10,246 nucleotides of DNA from a bacterium (lineage in GTDB: Bacteria > Babelota > Babeliae > Babelales > Chromulinivoraceae), in contig CANCGK010000027.1 in NCBI GenBank assembly GCA_947377595.1, positions 1 through 10,246 on the forward strand, in the 5' to 3' direction. Within the stretch, counting starts at the first letter, position 1. Every line of letters starts with the position of its first letter. The position numbers were made by a program, and so were the translations under genes. This document shows, piece by piece, positions 6,636 through 10,246 of the stretch. Below the pieces are notes generated by a model, which was not told the origin of the DNA, ran no database searches, and was given only the letters and a program-made list of their open reading frames with translations.

Positions 6636-8051
6636 TTATTTACAGATTCTTTGTTTAATTTCTTCAAAACCTAAGCATTTTTCTAATTCAGCAATACCTA
6701 AACCTTTTGGGCTACCAGTAATCATTAATCGTACATAAGCAAAAAAATCTTTTAATGCAATGCCTTGTGTGACAGCATCTTTTTTTGCAGCATTAAAAAA
6801 ATCAGTAAAATTTGATTCATCGGCATGATCTTTTAGAATTTTTGCAATGCTTTGACTCGTACTTTGATCGGCTATTGCCGCATCGATTTGATCTTGAGTG
6901 ATGGTAGGCTTTACAAAATAGAATGCAAGTAATGTGCACACATCTTGTAAAATGACAATATCCGTTTGTACTGATCCAATTAATATGGCTAATTTTTCAT
7001 CCAAGAGTTCTGTGATATCATAATGCTGTGCTAAAAAAGGTTTGCATAGCTGGACAAGTTCATGAATTGGTGTTTGAGCAATCCATTTATGATTGACCCA
7101 TTTCATTTTTTCAACGTCATATTTAATTTGACTTGCAGTATGCATATTATCAAAATTATAAGCTTGCGCTAATTCTTCAATAGTTAAAATTTCTTTTTCA
7201 AATGAACCACCAATAATACCTAAATAATTTAAAATTGCTTGAGGTAAAAAGCCTTCATTTTTAAGATCTTCTAGCGAAAAACCTTGATCTCGTTTCGATA
7301 ATTTTTTACCAGTTACATTACATAAAATGGGTAAATGCCAAAAAGTTGGAAATTGATGATTGAGCGCTCTCATAATAGTTAACTGACCAACTGTGTTGGT
7401 TAAATGATCTTCGCCGCGTAAAATATGAGAAATTTGCATAGTGATGTCATCAATGCAATTAGCAAACATAAAAGTAAAAGAGCCATCAGTACGAGTGATA
7501 GCAAAGTCAGAAAAGTTTTTTAAATCAAAGTTTAATGTTCCATGCCCTAAATCTTTAAATGAAATTGTTTGCGTTTCATCAATTTTCATTCGCCAAAAAA
7601 AAGGAGTTTGGCTTTCGAGTTTTGCTGCAATATCAGTAGCTGAAAGTTTGGTGCATGTTTTATCGTAGCGAGGTGGATTTTTGAGTGCAATTTGACGATT
7701 GCGTTTGATTTCTAATTGTTCTTGTGTGCAAAAACAGCGATATACGGATTGTAATTCTTGTAATTGTACTAAGTGTTTTTGATAGATTTCATGACGTTGC
7801 GATTGAAAATAAGGACCAAAAGAACCTCCAACGATAGGGCCTTCTTGGTAATTAAGATCGAGCCATGTTAAATGATTAAAAATAGAAACTTGAGGATCAA
7901 TATTTCTATCTTGATCTGTATCTTCAACGCGTAAAATAAATGTACCTTTGTTTTTTAATGCAAACAGGTAATTTAAAAGCGCTGTACGCACATTACCGAT
8001 ATGCATAATTCCAGTTGGTGAAGGAGCGAATCGAACTCTACATGTATTCAT
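6636..8051 (-). CDS. gltX: Glutamyl-tRNA synthetase
   Basis: Class I aminoacyl-tRNA synthetase that attaches glutamate to tRNA-Glu (and to tRNA-Gln in bacteria using the amidotransferase route). Seen directly: FAPSPTGIMHIGNVR (8-22) with the HIGN form of the HIGH motif; LRVEDTD (39-45); a zinc-type set C105-F-C107 ... Y128-x3-C132; FSDFAITRTDGS (179-190); LRGEDHLTNT (210-219); and the KLSKR form (249-253) of KMSKS. The full length (471 aa) with a C-terminal helical anticodon-binding region excludes the short GluQRS paralogue. No defect is visible. The ribosome site is weak (GAG eight bases before the ATG); a perfect TATAAT lies about 29 bases before the start. It leads a two-gene unit with the exported ankyrin protein. 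Confidence 0.97.
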   Translation of the reverse strand: MNTCRVRFAPSPTGIMHIGNVRTALLNYLFALKNKGTFILRVEDTDQDRNIDPQVSIFNHLTWLDLNYQEGPIVGGSFGPYFQSQRHEIYQKHLVQLQELQSVYRCFCTQEQLEIKRNRQIALKNPPRYDKTCTKLSATDIAAKLESQTPFFWRMKIDETQTISFKDLGHGTLNFDLKNFSDFAITRTDGSFTFMFANCIDDITMQISHILRGEDHLTNTVGQLTIMRALNHQFPTFWHLPILCNVTGKKLSKRDQGFSLEDLKNEGFLPQAILNYLGIIGGSFEKEILTIEELAQAYNFDNMHTASQIKYDVEKMKWVNHKWIAQTPIHELVQLCKPFLAQHYDITELLDEKLAILIGSVQTDIVILQDVCTLLAFYFVKPTITQDQIDAAIADQSTSQSIAKILKDHADESNFTDFFNAAKKDAVTQGIALKDFFAYVRLMITGSPKGLGIAELEKCLGFEEIKQRICK

Positions 8052-8079
8052 AATATTTTGCTCGTGTCTAAAAAAATTA

Positions 8080-8085
8080 ATTATA
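8080..8085 (-). promoter_or_regulatory. Possible -10 box of gltX
   Basis: A perfect TATAAT on the minus strand, 28 bases before the gltX ATG, which would give a leader of about 20 bases. No good -35 box is found at 16-18 bases (TTGATA at 8098-8103 is only 12 bases away). The short leader leaves no room for a T-box or other riboswitch in the gltX message if this is the start. Confidence 0.4.
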
Positions 8086-8221
8086 TTTTTGCGTATGTAT
8101 CAAATTATGAACCTGTATAGCTAGGCGTTTTGAGTTCTTCATAAAAAATACACTTTGTTTTGTATCATGCAGTTTGCGTAAAATGGTAATTTTTATGATA
8201 TACGAATCACACTTTGATTTT

Positions 8222-8383
8222 AGTATTTTGATATGTCCTGCGGTTGCTAGACAACCTTCGGGAGATATGAGCCCCGCGAGGTCAAACGCCTTTTCAATAC
8301 GGCATTAGGGCCTGCGTCCTGACGTTTTCGAAGATTTTGTGATCATGAAATCGTAGGTTGTATTAATCCGTTTTCAAAATGTT
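8222..8383 (+). ncRNA. Candidate structured small RNA, possibly 6S-like
   Basis: The core of this gene-free block is visibly richer in G+C than its surroundings and folds by eye into one long interrupted hairpin on the plus strand. Closing stem: ATTTTGA (8225-8231) with TCAAAAT (8374-8380). Next, CGG (8241-8243) with CCG (8368-8370), then ACAACCTTCG (8251-8260) with CGTAGGTTGT (8352-8361), nine of ten paired. The terminal arm is 8275-8316: CGC/GCG, AGGTC/GGCCT, AA/TT and GCC/GGC around a 10-base loop. The 3' side of the central open region holds an 8-bp hairpin (8333-8352, loop GATC). Several pairs are G-U in plus-strand RNA (T8282-G8310, two in the 8333 hairpin, two at the base) and would be A-C mismatches in minus-strand RNA, which favours the plus strand. 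Length (~160 nt) and closing stem/central bubble/terminal stem shape match 6S RNA, the RNA polymerase regulator, but I cannot show its conserved bases. No clear promoter or T-run terminator is seen; a TATGAT box at 8194-8199 is possible. Ends are approximate. Confidence 0.5.
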
Positions 8384-8463
8384 TTATCTATATACATAAC
8401 AGCATAATTAATAATTTTACTAACTTATATATTTTGGTCCAGAAAAATAAAATTAAGAATCTT

Positions 8464-8493
8464 TTGACAATTTTTTTCTCAATTTGATAGATT
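8464..8493 (+). promoter_or_regulatory. Sigma-70-type promoter for the 8533-9310 pair
   Basis: A perfect TTGACA (8464-8469), an 18-base spacer, and TAGATT (8488-8493) preceded by TG one base before it (8485-8486, an extended -10). Transcription would start near 8500 and reach the ATG at 8533 after about 33 bases. It is the best promoter match in the window. Confidence 0.6.
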
Positions 8494-8532
8494 GCAGGTG
8501 CTAGAAAAAAGGAGAGAATTTAAGGGGGTATT

Positions 8533-8811
8533 ATGAAAAAATGTATCAAAGTGGTATTTCAAGTAGATTTTGCACAAAATGTTTTAGAAACGTTCATAGC
8601 AAAACAAGCAGAACTTAAAAAAGTAGAGGGAGTTGGGCAACGGATTAAAGATGGGGCGATTCAATTATATGTTTGTGGGCAAGAAGAGCAGGTCGATGAT
8701 TTTATTGATTGTCTTTATGTTGGGGATAAAGATATTGCCATACATGCTATAAAAATAGAAACTTGTCCGACCGATCGATCGTATCGAGGTGTGTTTCGTA
8801 TTGTTGAATAA
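8533..8811 (+). CDS. Acylphosphatase-like protein lacking catalytic residues
   Basis: The 92-residue protein has the size and strand-helix order of acylphosphatase, a ferredoxin-like enzyme hydrolysing acyl phosphates. The best local match is the centre and end: KDGAIQLYVCGQEEQVDDFI (39-58), which lines up with the family's DGSVEVVACGEExQVE pattern, and the closing strand RGVFRI. The N-terminal loop that should read GxVQGVxFR and bind phosphate reads VVFQVDFAQNVLE instead. No Arg occurs in the first 36 residues, and the catalytic Asn position (KN before LxDG) is occupied by Arg (GQRIKDG). I therefore expect no acylphosphatase activity; the fold may bind another ligand. The start is preceded by GGGGG four bases upstream and a second purine tract (AAAAGGAGAG) further up. 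It is 46 bases ahead of the exported NDK gene and probably shares its message. Confidence 0.62.
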   Translation: MKKCIKVVFQVDFAQNVLETFIAKQAELKKVEGVGQRIKDGAIQLYVCGQEEQVDDFIDCLYVGDKDIAIHAIKIETCPTDRSYRGVFRIVE

Positions 8812-8857
8812 TATATCAAGTAATCTATAGGGGGTTATTTTTATAAAGGGGTAGAAT

Positions 8858-9310
8858 ATGAAGCGTATACAAGGATGGTTGTTATTATTTTATATCGGAA
8901 TGATGTGTCATATACATGCTACATCAAATATTGAGCATACATTTGCTATGATTAAACCACATGCAGTCAAAGAAGGCAAAACGGATGAAATCATGAACAT
9001 GATTCAAAGTGCCGGCTTTAACATTGTTGCATCTAAACAAATTAAATTAACTGAAGTTTTAATGGCTCAATTATATAATCAATATAAATTACGCTTATGG
9101 TTTCGTAAATATATTAAAAGTATGTCAGAAAAAATAGCAGTTGTTATGATTTTAGAAAAAAAAGATGCAGTCAGACAGTGGGATAAATATAAAAAAGTAA
9201 TACGTCAACATTATGGTTTATTTACTCATAAAAATGCAGTTCATGGTTCTGATACTTTAAAAGATGCAAAGCGAGAAATTGCTATATTTTTTCCAGATAG
9301 TCAAAAATAA
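8858..9310 (+). CDS. Exported nucleoside diphosphate kinase-domain protein
   Basis: Nucleoside diphosphate kinases move the terminal phosphate between NTPs and NDPs through a phospho-histidine and are normally cytoplasmic and lack signal peptides. Here the enzyme domain follows a clear signal peptide (MKRIQGWLLLFYIGMM, likely cut after HIHA, residue 21). Domain signs: HTFAMIKPHAV (27-37, with the conserved Lys33), AGFNIVASKQIKL (52-64), AVVMILE (94-100), and the catalytic motif KNAVHGSD (125-132) with His129, Asn126 and, just before, Arg116. The segment that normally reads TNPxxAxPGT between the central helix and that Arg is missing (about 8-10 residues), so Trp108 is followed almost directly by VIRQHYG; this shortens the Kpn-loop region and probably removes one nucleotide-contacting Arg. 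KPH replaces the usual KPD. The catalytic centre is otherwise intact. AAAGGGG, six bases before the ATG, is the ribosome site. Confidence 0.85.
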   Translation: MKRIQGWLLLFYIGMMCHIHATSNIEHTFAMIKPHAVKEGKTDEIMNMIQSAGFNIVASKQIKLTEVLMAQLYNQYKLRLWFRKYIKSMSEKIAVVMILEKKDAVRQWDKYKKVIRQHYGLFTHKNAVHGSDTLKDAKREIAIFFPDSQK

Positions 9311-9318
9311 ATTAAAGA

Positions 9319-9361
9319 TAATAGAGCAATTCTCTTACTTTGCGTGAGAATTGCTCTGTTA
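9319..9361. terminator. Shared hairpin between convergent NDK and MFWxCC genes
   Basis: A 12-bp perfect stem, AGAGCAATTCTC (9323-9334) with GAGAATTGCTCT (9346-9357), is extended by TAAT/GTTA at the base (9319-9322 with 9358-9361) and has an 11-base loop. It starts nine bases after the NDK stop and runs into the stop codon of the converging gene. The T content beyond the stem is modest on both strands (better on the minus side), so it is a likely but not perfect bidirectional terminator. Confidence 0.7.
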
Positions 9362-9712
9362 TACTATAAAATCGCCATTTTCATCCATTTCTATTTCTAA
9401 GACATCGCCATGTTGAGTTTTTATTTTTCCTACAAAATTATCTGATCTTTGTAATATGCGTTCTGATTGTTTTACAAGGCGATCCAGTTTACCTGTAGAT
9501 GTATGATGATTTTTTGTCATCTGATTATCCTGATCAAGAATCATAGAATGGCTGCGTATTACTTGCGTTGTTTTAATCATCTTTTTTGCAGGTTGATGCG
9601 CTTGTTCGATAACATTTGTGTGAGTGCAGCATGGCCAAAACATGCTATAAGCGCAAGTTGAAGATAGTAATAACGTGAGCCATAACCCAAAATATAAATT
9701 TTTACTTTTCAT
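9359..9712 (-). CDS. Exported MFWxCC-motif protein, copy 1 (117 aa)
   Basis: Unrecognised family, paralogue of the 9801-10067 gene. A signal peptide (MKSKNLYFGLWLTLLLSST) leads into AYSMFWPCC (21-29), so the mature protein should begin at or near the Met-Phe-Trp-x-Cys-Cys motif. Adjacent cysteines at a new N terminus could form a disulfide, bind a metal or be modified; none of this is shown. The rest is polar and likely helical (about 60-95), ending in the acidic ILEIEM-type strand with DENGDFIV. The ribosome site is strong (AAGGAG, seven bases before the ATG). The start aligns without gaps to its neighbour, with 16 of the first 30 residues identical. The two genes are 88 bases apart and run in the same direction; this one is the downstream member. 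No function can be named. Confidence 0.75.
   Translation of the reverse strand: MKSKNLYFGLWLTLLLSSTCAYSMFWPCCTHTNVIEQAHQPAKKMIKTTQVIRSHSMILDQDNQMTKNHHTSTGKLDRLVKQSERILQRSDNFVGKIKTQHGDVLEIEMDENGDFIV
9626..9680. repeat. Diverged direct repeat, unit 1 (signal-peptide part of copy 1)
   Basis: Matches 9981-10035 at about 46 of 55 bases with no gaps. It covers the end of the signal peptide and the MFWxCC motif of the two paralogues. Outside this block the nucleotide similarity falls quickly. Confidence 0.8.
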
Positions 9713-9800
9713 ATCGTTTCTCCTTAAAAAATTAGTCTACTTTGTGTCCATATAAAATAGATATATCAGAATAACTTTAATCGTAGCAATGATTCTTGTA

Positions 9801-10067
9801 TTATACCCATTCACCTTCTTCAGACTGTTCTGATTGTCTTTCAATTATTGGCATCTTAACTGGAGGAGCAACATATCTACGAGCAACATCCTTAGAAGAT
9901 TTTTCATATATTCTTTCTATTTCTTTTTGAGATAGTTGCTTATGAGGTTGCTTTGATGTTTCAATGATCGAACTTTTTTTACAGCACGACCAAAACATGC
10001 CATAAGTTAAAGTTGAAGGTAATAATAACGTGAGCAATAATCGAGCATGTGTGTATGTAATTTTCAT
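9801..10067 (-). CDS. Exported MFWxCC-motif protein, copy 2 (88 aa)
   Basis: Paralogue of the 9359-9712 gene and upstream of it. The signal peptide (MKITYTHARLLLTLLLPST) is followed by TYGMFWSCC (21-29), in exactly the same register as the neighbour, and then by IIETSKQP, which matches VIEQAHQP. After about residue 45 the two proteins differ: this copy has a basic/acidic helical stretch (KEIERIYEKSSKDVARRY), a Pro-Pro turn and an acidic tail ending EEGEWV. I chose the ATG at 10065-10067, with AGGA eight bases upstream. A reading from TTG at 10101-10103 would add 12 residues before the signal peptide and spoil it. Function unknown; duplication within the window is the only context. Confidence 0.72.
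   Translation of the reverse strand: MKITYTHARLLLTLLLPSTLTYGMFWSCCKKSSIIETSKQPHKQLSQKEIERIYEKSSKDVARRYVAPPVKMPIIERQSEQSEEGEWV
9981..10035. repeat. Diverged direct repeat, unit 2 (signal-peptide part of copy 2)
   Basis: Partner of 9626-9680, in the same orientation 355 bases away. It is conserved most over CCAAAACATG and AATAACGTGAGC, the codons for the MFW motif and the hydrophobic core. Confidence 0.8.
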
Positions 10068-10162
10068 TTTTAAAATCCTAAAATTTTGATCATAACGATA
10101 CAAGATAATAATGTAAAATATTCAATCAAACAATGATTTTTTGTTTATCATATTTTGAGATA

Positions 10163-10239
10163 AAGATTGTCGAGATTACAAAGACAATTCTTAAAAACAT
10201 GGTACACTTTTATATAAGAAGTTAAGAATGTCTTAACTT
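10163..10239. other. Non-coding end with two hairpins
   Basis: A 9-bp stem with one bulge, AAGATTGTC (10163-10171) with GACAATTCTT (10183-10192), and a perfect 9-bp stem, AAGTTAAGA (10219-10227) with TCTTAACTT (10231-10239), around a 3-base loop. Neither is followed by a good T run within view. They may end a gene beyond the right edge or regulate the 10067 gene. No reading frame of note lies in 10068-10246. Confidence 0.45.
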
Positions 10240-10246
10240 AAAACGC

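Noticed and set aside
8150..8216. Direct repeat ACACTTTG (8150-8157 and 8209-8216)
   Set aside because: Only eight bases, followed by T-rich sequence in an AT-rich gap; expected by chance.
8230..8330. SRP RNA, tmRNA, RNase P RNA or a tRNA in the folded block
   Set aside because: No GGAAG...AGCAG-type SRP loop, no tRNA-like ends with a T-loop plus acceptor stem, and no RNase P core strings on either strand.
8052..8400. T-box or other riboswitch controlling gltX
   Set aside because: The minus strand has no T-box core (no GGGTGGNACCGCG-like string), and the likely -10 box at 8080-8085 lies downstream of the folded block, leaving only about 20 bases of leader.
10068..10103. TTG start extending the MFWxCC copy 2 protein
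   Set aside because: It would place 12 polar residues before the signal peptide and break the gapless match to copy 1; the ATG at 10065-10067 has AGGA upstream.
1..10246. CRISPR arrays, insertion sequences, prophage or tRNA-linked integration sites
   Set aside because: No regularly spaced repeats, transposase or integrase genes, or attachment-like repeats were found; the only sizeable direct repeat is the paralogue pair at 9626 and 9981.

Overview
This is an AT-rich stretch (roughly one third G+C by eye) of a bacterial chromosome. A Gram-negative envelope is implied by a 557-residue outer-membrane beta-barrel-type protein ending in Phe and by many small proteins that begin with signal peptides. 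The mix of core translation genes (gltX, rpsU, rbfA), a prepilin peptidase, an amino-acid permease, an exported ankyrin-repeat protein and several unrecognised short secreted proteins suits a host-associated bacterium with a reduced genome. My best guess is Candidatus Dependentiae (TM6); this is inference from gene style, not a database match.

Layout. (1) 21-674, a plus-strand exported protein of unknown function, closed by a very good hairpin terminator. (2) 748-5747, six minus-strand genes: APC permease -> outer-membrane protein -> rpsU -> rbfA (stop and start share one base) -> prepilin peptidase -> small exported protein. A terminator overlaps the rbfA stop codon, and a long palindrome lies between the permease and the outer-membrane gene. 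(3) 5860-6114, a small plus-strand gene converging on (4) the minus-strand gltX -> ankyrin-protein pair (6181-8051); a shared bidirectional terminator lies between them. (5) 8052-8532, a gene-poor region of about 480 bases. It holds a probable gltX -10 box, a compact G+C-richer block that folds on the plus strand into a long irregular hairpin of about 160 nt (candidate small RNA, possibly 6S-like), and a good promoter for what follows. (6) 8533-9310, an acylphosphatase-like protein without the family's catalytic Arg and Asn, then a nucleoside diphosphate kinase domain carrying a signal peptide and a shortened Kpn-loop region. (7) 9359-10067, two minus-strand exported paralogues sharing a signal peptide and an MFWxCC motif. 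(8) 10068-10246, non-coding with two hairpins.

How the parts may work together. The permease and outer-membrane protein could form an import route, the usual need of a bacterium that scavenges from a host. rpsU-rbfA is a small-subunit assembly/translation unit, and gltX charges tRNA-Glu. The prepilin peptidase implies type IV pilus or type II secretion-like machinery elsewhere in the genome. The secreted NDK, ankyrin protein and MFWxCC proteins are candidates for envelope or host-facing functions. The points most worth following are the 8222-8383 RNA candidate, the exported NDK with its loop deletion, and the MFWxCC paralogue pair.
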